A DNA stretch of 64,000 nucleotides, from assembly GCF_017303295.1 (NCBI RefSeq), contig NZ_JAFKOK010000010.1, positions 62,001 to 126,000 on the forward strand. Direction: 5' to 3'. Positions 35,047-42,297 of this stretch are shown here, one piece after another. Within the stretch, counting starts at the first letter, position 1; each line of letters begins with the position of its first letter. A model generated the notes under the pieces. The model saw only the letters and a list, made by a program, of their open reading frames with translations. It did no database searches and was not told where the DNA came from. Source of the DNA: Rhodobacter sp. NTK016B (lineage in GTDB: Bacteria > Pseudomonadota > Alphaproteobacteria > Rhodobacterales > Rhodobacteraceae). A program made the translations under genes and the position numbers.

Positions 35047-36423
35047 TCAGTTCTGCTTGCGGTAGCTTTCGCGCGCGGCCTGATGGATCGGCCAAGGATG
35101 GACCTCGGCGCCGACCTTCATCTGCACATGCTCTTCGACATGCGGCTTGTCCGAGCCGCCATTCGCCTCGCCCCACAGGATCGACACCTTGCTGCCCTGC
35201 TCGGACAGATCCGCGCGCACGATCGCCAGCGAAATCCACGCGCGTTCATTGGCCGAATAGACCGGATAGGTCGAAATGCCGACCATCTCGCCATCCTTCA
35301 GAACCTGATCATAGGGATGCGCGGCATAATGGCCCGAGGGCATTTCCATCAGCTTCGGGCCGGGGAAGTCGCCCATCAGACCGTCGAAGATCTTCAGCAC
35401 GTCCGCGCGGTCCCAGACCAGCGTGACCTTCACGCGGTGCGGCTGATCCTGCATCTTTTCCAGCGCTTCGCGACCGATGAAATCGTGGTCGAACTTGATG
35501 ACCCGCTGATAATCCAGATCCCACGGCGTGAGGTAGTAGTCCTCGACATTCTCGGGCTCGAACGAGCCGCCGACCGAGCTGATCGCCTCAAAACTGTCGG
35601 CGCCGAGCCAATCGCGATAAGGCTTCATCTTGTCGCCCGAATAGATGGCTGGCAGCGGCGAAGGGATCCAGCCCGATTCCTGCGAGGCGGTGGAATAGGC
35701 CCGTGCGCCTGCGCGCAGCATCCCGTATTTCGTGCCGACCTCCAGCAGGCGGTCATAGACCTTCTGGTGTTCCTCGTACGGCCCCCAGATTTCCAGCCCC
35801 TGCGCGCCGCCCATGCCGTGCGACAGCGTGCGCGCCTTGCAGCCGGCGATGGTGATCTCGCCCATATTGAAGAACTTGGTGGTCAGCGGACCGCCCTCGT
35901 TCACCTCGTTCAGGATATCCAGCGCCTTGGGCCCCTGCACCTCGTAACGGTACAGCTTGCGCGGCTTGTCGGGGTTCTCAAGGCTGCGGATGTCGAATTC
36001 GGTGGTGACGTTCAGCCCCGAGATTTCGGCCTGATAGGCCACCCAGTTGCAGACCGGCGGGCGCCCGATCAGCAGCGCTTCGTCCTCTTCCAGACCGAAG
36101 ACGATGACGTCGCCGATGACGTAGCCATCGTAATTGCAACACACGAGCTGCTTGGCCTTGTTCTTGCCCCACGTCTTGAAGCTGTTGATGCCGACGCGTT
36201 CGAGCAGCGCCTTCACATCCGGGCCGCGCACATAGAGGTCGGTCATGTGATAGGACTGGTTCAGCAGTACGGCGCCGTGACGCCACGCGCGCACTTCCTC
36301 GATCCAGTTGGTATAGGCGGGCGGGACCGGGAATTGATAGGGGCCGGTCTGCGCGTTCTGCAGCATCTTGGCGGGGTTGCCGCCGGCTTCGGCGATACGG
36401 TCCGACAGGGATCTGGTGGTCAT
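35047..36423 (-). CDS. LigM/GcvT-family tetrahydrofolate-dependent O-demethylase
   Basis: 458 residues, aminomethyltransferase fold. Throughout it follows Sphingobium LigM (vanillate/3-O-methylgallate O-demethylase). Examples are GGNPAKMLQNAQTGPYQFPV, SYHMTDLYVRGPD, KNKAKQLVCCNYDGYVIGD, SHGMGGAQGLEIWGPYE, ESGWIPSPLPAIYSGDK, VIKFDHDFIGREALE and LWGEANGGSDKPHVEEH. LigM passes the methyl group to THF. The closest match in memory is LigM, but the substrate here is not proven. Start ATG 36421-36423 has a GGAGGA-type site. It is divergent from a double-HTH LysR gene, which probably regulates it. Confidence 0.84.
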   Translation of the reverse strand: MTTRSLSDRIAEAGGNPAKMLQNAQTGPYQFPVPPAYTNWIEEVRAWRHGAVLLNQSYHMTDLYVRGPDVKALLERVGINSFKTWGKNKAKQLVCCNYDGYVIGDVIVFGLEEDEALLIGRPPVCNWVAYQAEISGLNVTTEFDIRSLENPDKPRKLYRYEVQGPKALDILNEVNEGGPLTTKFFNMGEITIAGCKARTLSHGMGGAQGLEIWGPYEEHQKVYDRLLEVGTKYGMLRAGARAYSTASQESGWIPSPLPAIYSGDKMKPYRDWLGADSFEAISSVGGSFEPENVEDYYLTPWDLDYQRVIKFDHDFIGREALEKMQDQPHRVKVTLVWDRADVLKIFDGLMGDFPGPKLMEMPSGHYAAHPYDQVLKDGEMVGISTYPVYSANERAWISLAIVRADLSEQGSKVSILWGEANGGSDKPHVEEHVQMKVGAEVHPWPIHQAARESYRKQN

Positions 36424-36475
36424 CGTATTGTCCTCCCAACGATTGCGACGACGATAGCCGCAATGGACGCGCCGC

Positions 36476-36515
36476 GCTTATGCGCAGATTGAATAAGCCG
36501 TTCCGATTTGCTTAT
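36476..36515. promoter_or_regulatory. Triple LysR-type operator between LigM-like gene and regulator
   Basis: GCTTAT (36476-36481)-N11-ATAAGC (36493-36498)-N11-GCTTAT (36510-36515). Each adjacent pair is a perfect T-N11-A-type inverted repeat, so two overlapping operators share the middle half-site. It is in the 102-base divergent intergenic region, close to the LysR start. Confidence 0.85.
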
Positions 36516-36525
36516 ATACGTGCCG

Positions 36526-37725
36526 ATGGCCCTGCCCCTGACCGCCCGCGAAGCCCGAGTGATCCGCGCCCTGTCCGAGCACAGGCGCGTCGCCACGGCG
36601 GCCGAGGCGCTGGCGACCAGCCAATCCTCCGTCTCGCGCGCACTGAGCGAGGCCGAGGCGCGGCTGGGCGTCGCCCTGTTCCAGCGCGGCTGGACGGGAA
36701 GCGAACCCACGGCGCTGGGGGATGTGGTGGTCGATCATTGCCAGCGCATCCTGTCGGATCTGGAAACGGTCGCCGCCGATCTGTCCGACAGCGCGCCACG
36801 ACTGCCCGCTTTGGTGCAATGGCGCCATCTGCAGGCGCTGGCGGCGGTGGTACGGAACGGCAGCGCACAGGCGGCGGCGCGCGAGCTGGGACTGACCCAA
36901 CCGGCTATCAGTCAGGCGCTGCGCGATCTCGGCGGCTTCGTTACCCCGCCCTTGTTCCGCCGCCATGCCAGCGGGCTGGCCCCCTTGCCCGGCGCCTATG
37001 CGCTGGCCGCTTTGTGGGACCGGATCGAGACCGATCTGCGCGCCCTGCCCCGGCTTCTGGAACAGGCCTCGATGGGACTCAGCGGGCGGGTGGCCGTCGG
37101 GATGATGCCGTTTTCCGGGCAGGCCAAGGTGATGGCGGCTTTCGGCGATCTGACGCGCGCGCATCCCAACCTTCGGCTCATTGGCGTGCCGGGCAATTAC
37201 ACCGCTTTGTGTGAGGCGCTGAAGCGGCGCGAGATCGACGTGATCGTCGGGCTCTTGCGCAGCCCCGCGCCGTTTCCCGGCTTTGTCGAGGAACCGCTTT
37301 ACGACGAGCGTTTCACCCTGGTGGCGCGGCGCGATCACCCGGTCCACGACACGCCCGTCACCATCGACACGCTGGCGCGGCAAAGCTGGGTGGTGGCGCC
37401 ACACGGCACGCCGGTGCGGCGCTATTTCGAAACGGTCTTTCGAAGGCTGGGTGCGGTGCCCCCGGCGCAGAGCTATGAAATCTGGTCCTTCGCCGATGCC
37501 GAACAGATGATCGCCGACAGCGATTCGGTCGCGCTGCTCAGCTATTCGGACGAGACGCTGGCGGAGCTGCGCCCGGATCTGAAGCGCGTGGCCTTCGATC
37601 TGCCCGATGCCGGAATCAGCGTGGGCCTGACACGACTGGGCGAGGCCTCGCCCCCGCCTGCCGTCAGCGCCTTCGCCCAAGCGCTCGCCACGCGGCTGGC
37701 GCGGATCGCGTCACCAGAAGGATAG
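36526..37725 (+). CDS. LysR-type regulator with two N-terminal HTH domains
   Basis: 399 residues, about 95 more than a normal LysR protein. Two winged-HTH copies lie in tandem. The first is residues about 4-66: TAREARVIRALSEHRRVATA, SQSSVSRALSEAEARLGVAL. The second is about 98-160: RHLQALAAVVRNGSAQAAA, LTQPAISQALRDLGGFVTPP. The substrate-binding domain follows (RVAVGMMPFSGQAKVMAAFGD, GLLRSPAPFPGFVEEPLYDE). The duplicated N-terminus would let one protomer contact more than one half-site, in keeping with the triple operator upstream. The first ATG at 36526 was chosen; a TTG at 36508 lies inside the operator. The 3' end overlaps dinB by 15 bases, convergent. Confidence 0.88.
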   Translation: MALPLTAREARVIRALSEHRRVATAAEALATSQSSVSRALSEAEARLGVALFQRGWTGSEPTALGDVVVDHCQRILSDLETVAADLSDSAPRLPALVQWRHLQALAAVVRNGSAQAAARELGLTQPAISQALRDLGGFVTPPLFRRHASGLAPLPGAYALAALWDRIETDLRALPRLLEQASMGLSGRVAVGMMPFSGQAKVMAAFGDLTRAHPNLRLIGVPGNYTALCEALKRREIDVIVGLLRSPAPFPGFVEEPLYDERFTLVARRDHPVHDTPVTIDTLARQSWVVAPHGTPVRRYFETVFRRLGAVPPAQSYEIWSFADAEQMIADSDSVALLSYSDETLAELRPDLKRVAFDLPDAGISVGLTRLGEASPPPAVSAFAQALATRLARIASPEG

Positions 37726-38835
37726 CTGCTCGCCCTCGTCATCCCTGTCAGACGCATCGCGGCTCAGTGTCGACAGGGTCACACCCAGCAACCGGATCCC
37801 CCTGGGCGTAGGAAAAAGCGGCTCGAGCATCGCATTGACGAGGGCCAGCATTTCGTCTTGCGACGCGAAGGGCACCTGCAGCGTGCGCGAGCGGGTGATC
37901 TGCTGGAAATCGTTGTATTTCACCTTCAGCACCACGGTGCGCGCCTTGAGATCCTTGTCGCAGGTATGCCCCCAGACACGCGCGCCGAGCGCGGCGATTT
38001 CCTCGCGCGCGCGGGCGATGTCGTGGATGTCTTCCATGAAGGTATCTTCGGACCCCACGGATTTCCGCTCACGATGCGCCTTGACCTCGCGCTCGTCGAT
38101 GCCGCGCGAGATGCGGTAATACCAGCTGCCGGATTTGCCGAAATGCCGGGTCAGGAAGTCCAAGGGCTTGGCGCGCAGATCGGCGCCCGTCTCGATACCC
38201 AGCCGCGCCATCTTGCTTGCCGTGGCCGGCCCGACGCCGTGGAACTTCTTCACCGGCAGGGCGGCCACGAAATCGGCGCCCTGGCTGGGGCGGATGACGG
38301 CCTGCCCGTTGGGTTTGTTCAGGTCTGACGCAATCTTTGCCAGAAACTTGCAATAGCTGATCCCGGCCGAGGCATTGAGGCCCGTCACCTCTTTGATGCG
38401 GGCACGGATCACCTGCGCCAGTTCGGTGGCGGCGGCGATGCCCTGCTTGTTCTCGGTCACGTCGAGATAAGCTTCGTCCAAGGACAGCGGTTCGATCAGG
38501 TCGGTATGTTCGGCAAATATCTCGCGGATCTGGGCCGAGACCGCGCGATAGACATCGAAGCGGGCGCGCACGAAGATCAGCTCGGGGCACTGGCGCCGCG
38601 CCGTGACCGAGGGCATGGCCGAGCGCACACCGAATTGCCGCGCCTCGTAGCTGGCCGCCGCCACCACGCCGCGCGGACCGGCCCCACCCACGGCGACGGG
38701 CTTGCCGCGCAGATCGGGATTGTCGCGCTGTTCGACCGAGGCATAGAACGCGTCCATATCGACATGGATGATCTTGCGCTGCGGCATGGCGCCGCCCGCC
38801 TGCTGAAGATCCCTGAAGCTGTCCGCGCCGTCCAT
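37711..38835 (-). CDS. dinB: DNA polymerase IV
   Basis: 374 residues (an alternative start is Met17, MPQRKI). Y-family translesion polymerase. Catalytic acidic residues appear in HVDMDAFYASVEQRDNP and SLDEAYLDVT, with the fingers segment SYEARQFGVRSAMPS. The palm and little finger follow with GVGPATASKMARLGI and ESVGSEDTF-like SVGSEDTFMEDI. The extreme C-terminus GEQLSFW fits a beta-clamp-binding motif. Convergent with the LysR gene (15-bp overlap). No LexA-like box was identified upstream. Confidence 0.95.
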   Translation of the reverse strand: MDGADSFRDLQQAGGAMPQRKIIHVDMDAFYASVEQRDNPDLRGKPVAVGGAGPRGVVAAASYEARQFGVRSAMPSVTARRQCPELIFVRARFDVYRAVSAQIREIFAEHTDLIEPLSLDEAYLDVTENKQGIAAATELAQVIRARIKEVTGLNASAGISYCKFLAKIASDLNKPNGQAVIRPSQGADFVAALPVKKFHGVGPATASKMARLGIETGADLRAKPLDFLTRHFGKSGSWYYRISRGIDEREVKAHRERKSVGSEDTFMEDIHDIARAREEIAALGARVWGHTCDKDLKARTVVLKVKYNDFQQITRSRTLQVPFASQDEMLALVNAMLEPLFPTPRGIRLLGVTLSTLSRDASDRDDEGEQLSFW

Positions 38836-38925
38836 GGCCTGGCCCTCCGGTGCCCGCCTTTGCTGCCACTATACAGGCTGTGTCCGGCACAGGGAAGAAC
38901 AAAGCAGGAATATGGGCAAGGGCCG

Positions 38926-40029
38926 CTAGGTCGCCCGCTCTTGCGGGGTGCCGATATCCTCGGGCGCGACGGCCACGCTTTTCAGGATCGCGTGGCAAGC
39001 GACACCCGGCGCCAGTTCCAGCGCCTGCGCCGAGCGGCGGGTGATCCGCGCCAGCATCCGCCCCGCCGCCGTATCGAGCGAGACGATCGCGCCGGGGCCG
39101 TCGCCGGGCCGGACCTCGTGCACCGTGGCGGGCAGGATGTTGAGCGCCGACAGCCCTTCGGGGCGCGCGCGCGACAGGATCACGTCATGCGCGGCGATCC
39201 GCAGGCGCAACCGGCTGCCCGGCGCCTGCGCCACGCGCGGCAGGAACAAAGGGACACCGCCCAGATCCAGCTCACTCAGCCCGTCCGCGTGATGGCGCAG
39301 AACCGTCGCCACCAGAAGCGCCCCCGCCGCCCGCGCGCCCATGGGCGTGACGGCGGGATCAGCCAACACCTCGGCCGCCGGTCCCTGCCGGATAACCCGG
39401 CCCTGATCGAGCACGACGATGGTCGTGGCCAGCCGCGCGACCTCGGCGGCGGAATGGCTGACATAAAGGATCGGCACCTCGCCACGCAGGCGCTCGAAAT
39501 ACGGCAGGATCTCGGATTTTCGGGCTTCGTCCAGCGCGGCGAGCGGCTCGTCGGCCAGGATCAGGCCGGGCCGGGCCAGCAGCGCACGCCCGATCGCCAC
39601 GCGCTGTTTCTCGCCCCCCGACAGCGCAGCAGGGCGGCGCTCCAGCAGCGGCCCGATGCCCAGCATCTCGACGATCCGGTCGAACTCGGCTGCCTCGGCG
39701 CCGCGCGCGCGGCGCGGCGCGAACCAGCGGCCATAGGTCAGGTTCTGGCGCACGCTCAGATGCGGAAACAGCCGCCCCTCCTGAAACACATAGCCCAGCC
39801 TGCGCCGATGGGGCGGCAGGAACACGCCTTTCGCGCTGTCGAACACCGCCTGTCCGTCCAGCACGATCCGTCCCGCCTGCGGGCGCTGCAGCCCGGCGAC
39901 CGCGTTGATCAGCGTGGTTTTCCCGCTGCCCGAGCGTCCGAACAGCACGGTGATGCCGGGCGGGGCCTCGAACGCGGCGTCAAGCGTGAAGGTGCCCTGC
40001 CGGTGGGTGATCGCGACCTGCAGGCTCAT
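38926..40029 (-). CDS. modC: Molybdate ABC transporter ATPase ModC
   Basis: 367 residues. Walker A GRSGSGKTTLINAVAGL, Q-loop YVFQEGRLFPH, signature LSGGEKQRVAIGRALLARP, Walker B LILADEPLAALDE and switch His VSHSAAEVARLA are all intact. The C-terminal region (about 290-355) is a TOBE/Mop domain (LSALNILPATVHEVRPG), typical for ModC and able to bind oxyanion. It drives high-affinity molybdate import. The start overlaps the modB stop by 4 bases (ATGA). Last gene of modABC. Confidence 0.96.
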   Translation of the reverse strand: MSLQVAITHRQGTFTLDAAFEAPPGITVLFGRSGSGKTTLINAVAGLQRPQAGRIVLDGQAVFDSAKGVFLPPHRRRLGYVFQEGRLFPHLSVRQNLTYGRWFAPRRARGAEAAEFDRIVEMLGIGPLLERRPAALSGGEKQRVAIGRALLARPGLILADEPLAALDEARKSEILPYFERLRGEVPILYVSHSAAEVARLATTIVVLDQGRVIRQGPAAEVLADPAVTPMGARAAGALLVATVLRHHADGLSELDLGGVPLFLPRVAQAPGSRLRLRIAAHDVILSRARPEGLSALNILPATVHEVRPGDGPGAIVSLDTAAGRMLARITRRSAQALELAPGVACHAILKSVAVAPEDIGTPQERAT

Positions 40030-40718
40030 GCGCCGCTCACCCGTTGCTGAACCCGGCGCGCGAGCACTTCGGAGGCCAGCAGCGCGCCCATGGCGATCAC
40101 GATGGAAACCAGAACCAGCCGCATGGCCGAGGCTTCGCCCCCCGGCACCTGAAGGAAAGTATAGATGGCCGAAGGCAGCGTCTGGGTCTGACCGGGGATA
40201 TTCGACACGAAGGTGATCGTCGCGCCGAATTCGCCCATCGCCTTGGCGAAGGCCAGCACCGCCCCGGCCAGCACGCCCGGCAGAATGAGCGGCAGCGTCA
40301 CGGTCATGAACACCCAGACGCGCGAGGCGCCCAGCGTGGCTGCGGCCTGTTCCAGCCGGGGATCGACCGCGTCAAAGGACAGCCGGATCGCGCGGACCAT
40401 CAGCGGAAAGGCCATGATCCCGGCGGCCAGCGCCGCGCCGGTCCAGCGGAAGGCGAAGACGATGCCGAGAGGTTCGAGAAGCGCGCCCACAGGTCCGCGC
40501 GGGCCGAACCCCAGCAGCAGCAGATAGCCGGTCACCACCGGCGGCAGGATCAGCGGCAGGTGGATGATCCCATTGAGCAGCGCCTTGCCGGGAAAGTCAC
40601 GCCGCGAGAGGACATGCGCGGCAAGGATCCCCAAGGGCAGCGACACCAGCGTCGCCCAGATCGCCACTTTCAGCGACAGGGCGACGGCTTGCCATTCCTC
40701 GGGTCCAAGCCAGTCCAT
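40026..40718 (-). CDS. modB: Molybdate ABC transporter permease ModB
   Basis: 230 residues with five or six membrane helices. Motifs: LSLKVAIWATLVSLPLGILAAHVL, LPLILPPVVTGYLLLLGFG, the EAA loop EQAAATLGASRVWVFMTVTLPLILPGVLAGAVLAF, and AMGEFGATITFVSNIPG. Forms the transmembrane channel with ModC. Directly abuts modA (stop and start adjacent). Confidence 0.96.
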   Translation of the reverse strand: MDWLGPEEWQAVALSLKVAIWATLVSLPLGILAAHVLSRRDFPGKALLNGIIHLPLILPPVVTGYLLLLGFGPRGPVGALLEPLGIVFAFRWTGAALAAGIMAFPLMVRAIRLSFDAVDPRLEQAAATLGASRVWVFMTVTLPLILPGVLAGAVLAFAKAMGEFGATITFVSNIPGQTQTLPSAIYTFLQVPGGEASAMRLVLVSIVIAMGALLASEVLARRVQQRVSGA

Positions 40719-41471
40719 TCACGCTCCGGGCAAGGTAAAGCCGTGGCGGGCGAAGATCGCCTGCGCGGGTGCGCTTGCCAGCCAGTCGAGGAACGCGCGC
40801 GCCGCCTCGGGCTGCGCGGCGTCGGCGTTAACGGCGGCGGGGTAGCGGATCGCAGGATAGCTGCCCTCAGGGAAGGTCATCACCACCGAAACGCGCGGCT
40901 CGGCGGCGGCATCGGTGCCGTAGACGATGCCCAGGGGCGCGGCCCCGGTGGCGACGAAGGCCAAAGCCGCGCGCACATTGTCGGCCTGCGCGACCTGTCC
41001 CTGCACCGCATCCCATTGGCCAAGGCTTTCAAGCGCGGCCTGTCCGTAAATGCCCGCTGGCACCGCGTTGAGCAATGCCATAGCCAGCCGCCCCTCGCCC
41101 AGAAGCGCGGGCAGGTCCAGCGCGTCGGGCGCGACCGGCTCGGCAGGGGCGGGCGCGATCAGCACCAGCGAATTTCCCAGCAGATCGATGCGGGACCCGG
41201 GCGCGATCAGACCCTCGGCGGCCAGCGCGTCCATCCAGTCGGTATTGGCCGAGATGAACAGATCGGCAGGCGCGCCCTGCTGGATCTGCCGCGCCAGCGC
41301 CGACGAGCCCGCGAAGGCCAGCGTGGGGCTTTCGCCAGTTTCATCCTGATAGGCCCCGGCCGCCTCGGTCAGCGCGTCGGCAAGGCTGGCGGCGGCGAAG
41401 ACGGTGACATTCTGCGCCAGAGCGGGCGCGCCGACGATCAAGGCCGCGCAAAGGACGAAACGGGAGAGCAT
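40719..41471 (-). CDS. modA: Molybdate-binding periplasmic protein ModA
   Basis: 250 residues from the ATG at 41469-41471 (signal peptide about 1-20: MLSRFVLCAALIVGAPALAQ). The mature protein opens NVTVFAAASLADALTEAAGAY, has FAGSSALARQIQQGAPADLFISAN for oxyanion binding, and AALAFVATGAAPLGIVYGTDA, the ModA/WtpA hallmark. GAGG 8 bases before the start decided it; the frame extends back to 41672. The palindrome at 41489-41508 lies in its leader and probably mediates molybdate repression. Confidence 0.96.
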   Translation of the reverse strand: MLSRFVLCAALIVGAPALAQNVTVFAAASLADALTEAAGAYQDETGESPTLAFAGSSALARQIQQGAPADLFISANTDWMDALAAEGLIAPGSRIDLLGNSLVLIAPAPAEPVAPDALDLPALLGEGRLAMALLNAVPAGIYGQAALESLGQWDAVQGQVAQADNVRAALAFVATGAAPLGIVYGTDAAAEPRVSVVMTFPEGSYPAIRYPAAVNADAAQPEAARAFLDWLASAPAQAIFARHGFTLPGA

Positions 41472-41488
41472 GGCGGACCTCACAAGCA

Positions 41489-41508
41489 ATATGTTCGAAG
41501 AAACATAT
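41489..41508. promoter_or_regulatory. Candidate Mo-box, ATATGTT-N6-AACATAT
   Basis: Perfect inverted repeat, 7-bp arms 41489-41495 and 41502-41508, between modE-like and modA. ModE operators in proteobacteria are palindromes of AT-rich arms separated by about six bases, so this is a plausible site; the arm sequence differs from the E. coli ATATA consensus. Confidence 0.72.
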
Positions 41509-41535
41509 CGCAGCCGGACGAGGCCGACGCAAGCG

Positions 41536-41907
41536 TTATTTCCCATCGGGAATATCGCATAGAAGTGCGCGGATCGCCGCGATCTCGTCTTCGGCGGCAG
41601 CGGCCGCGATGGCAACGACCTTGCGGTAATGCGCCAGCACCGCCTCGCCGGTTTCGCTGAGCGACGCGCCACCGCCCGACGCGCCGCCCCGCACGCTGAG
41701 CACGAGCGGCGCGCGAAACGCGCTGTTCATCTCTTCGACAAGGCTCCATGCGCGCTTGTAGCTCATGCCCATCGCGCGCCCGGCAGCCGAGATCGAGCCG
41801 GTCGCAGCGATCTGTTGCAGAAGATCCGCCTTGCCCGGCCCGAGCATCACATCGGAGCCGAACAAGAGACGAAGACGCAGGCGAACGGGATCAGGGGGCG
41901 CGGTCAT
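41536..41907 (-). CDS. ModE-like molybdate regulator, HTH only
   Basis: 123 residues. A winged-HTH (about 8-80) of the ModE N-terminal type: LLFGSDVMLGPGKADLLQQI, GSISAAGRAMGMSYKRAWSLVEEMN. The wing has VLSVRGGASGGGASLSETGEAVL, also a ModE hallmark. The C-terminal Mop/TOBE domains found in E. coli ModE (262 residues) are absent, so how it would sense molybdate is unclear. Its small size is common in alphaproteobacteria. It lies 64 bases upstream of modA on the same strand, with the candidate Mo-box between. Confidence 0.88.
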   Translation of the reverse strand: MTAPPDPVRLRLRLLFGSDVMLGPGKADLLQQIAATGSISAAGRAMGMSYKRAWSLVEEMNSAFRAPLVLSVRGGASGGGASLSETGEAVLAHYRKVVAIAAAAAEDEIAAIRALLCDIPDGK

Positions 41908-42147
41908 GCGCTACCTTGTCGCCATGCCGGGGCTGCGTGCAAGGGCCGCCACGCGCGCGATTCGTTCGCCAAGGGCCGCTTCTTTGACCGTCCAGCGGCG
42001 ATGAGGGTGCATTCTGTTCAAATGCTGCGCAGATTTCTGCGCCGCCGCATGCGCTGAGTCCCGGCCTCCGGTTTTGAGCTATGCGGCGCGCGCGCGACCT
42101 GAAAACCTGAGAAAACAGAGACCATCGCGTCTTTGAGAAAACACCTC
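41908..42147. other. Intergenic 5' part of the 42 kb leader
   Basis: 240 bases between the divergent modE-like gene and the attenuator. No gene was recognised. It contains a possible small hairpin AGAC-CATCGC-GTCT near 42117-42131 and AT-rich GAAAACCTGAGAAAACAGAG sequence. It should hold the promoters of both flanking transcription units. Confidence 0.45.
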
Positions 42148-42234
42148 GTCCCGCTCTTCCGGGACATCTGAGCACAGCCGCGCGACTTGCCTGCCTCCTC
42201 CCGCAGGACTTGTCGGCGGCTGTTTTTCGTTTCT
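42148..42234 (+). ncRNA. Attenuator-like leader RNA or sRNA with CCUCCUCCC loop
   Basis: First hairpin: GTCCCG (42148-42153), hexaloop CTCTTC, CGGGAC (42160-42165), perfect 6 bp. Second, larger hairpin: CAGCCGC (42175-42181) with GCGGCTG (42216-42222). It has inner CCTGC (42190-42194)/GCAGG (42203-42207) and an apical loop that completes CCTCCTCCC (42194-42202). Then comes TTTTTCGTTTCT. The last part is a classic terminator 64 bases before the binding-protein gene, so it either attenuates that gene or ends a small RNA. The anti-Shine-Dalgarno loop recalls alphaproteobacterial CcsR/cuckoo RNAs. Confidence 0.68.
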
Positions 42235-42297
42235 CAGTCTTTCTCGCGCATCCTGCATCCGCTCCCCGCGTTGCGGGGGACGGAAAGGACGCGACAG

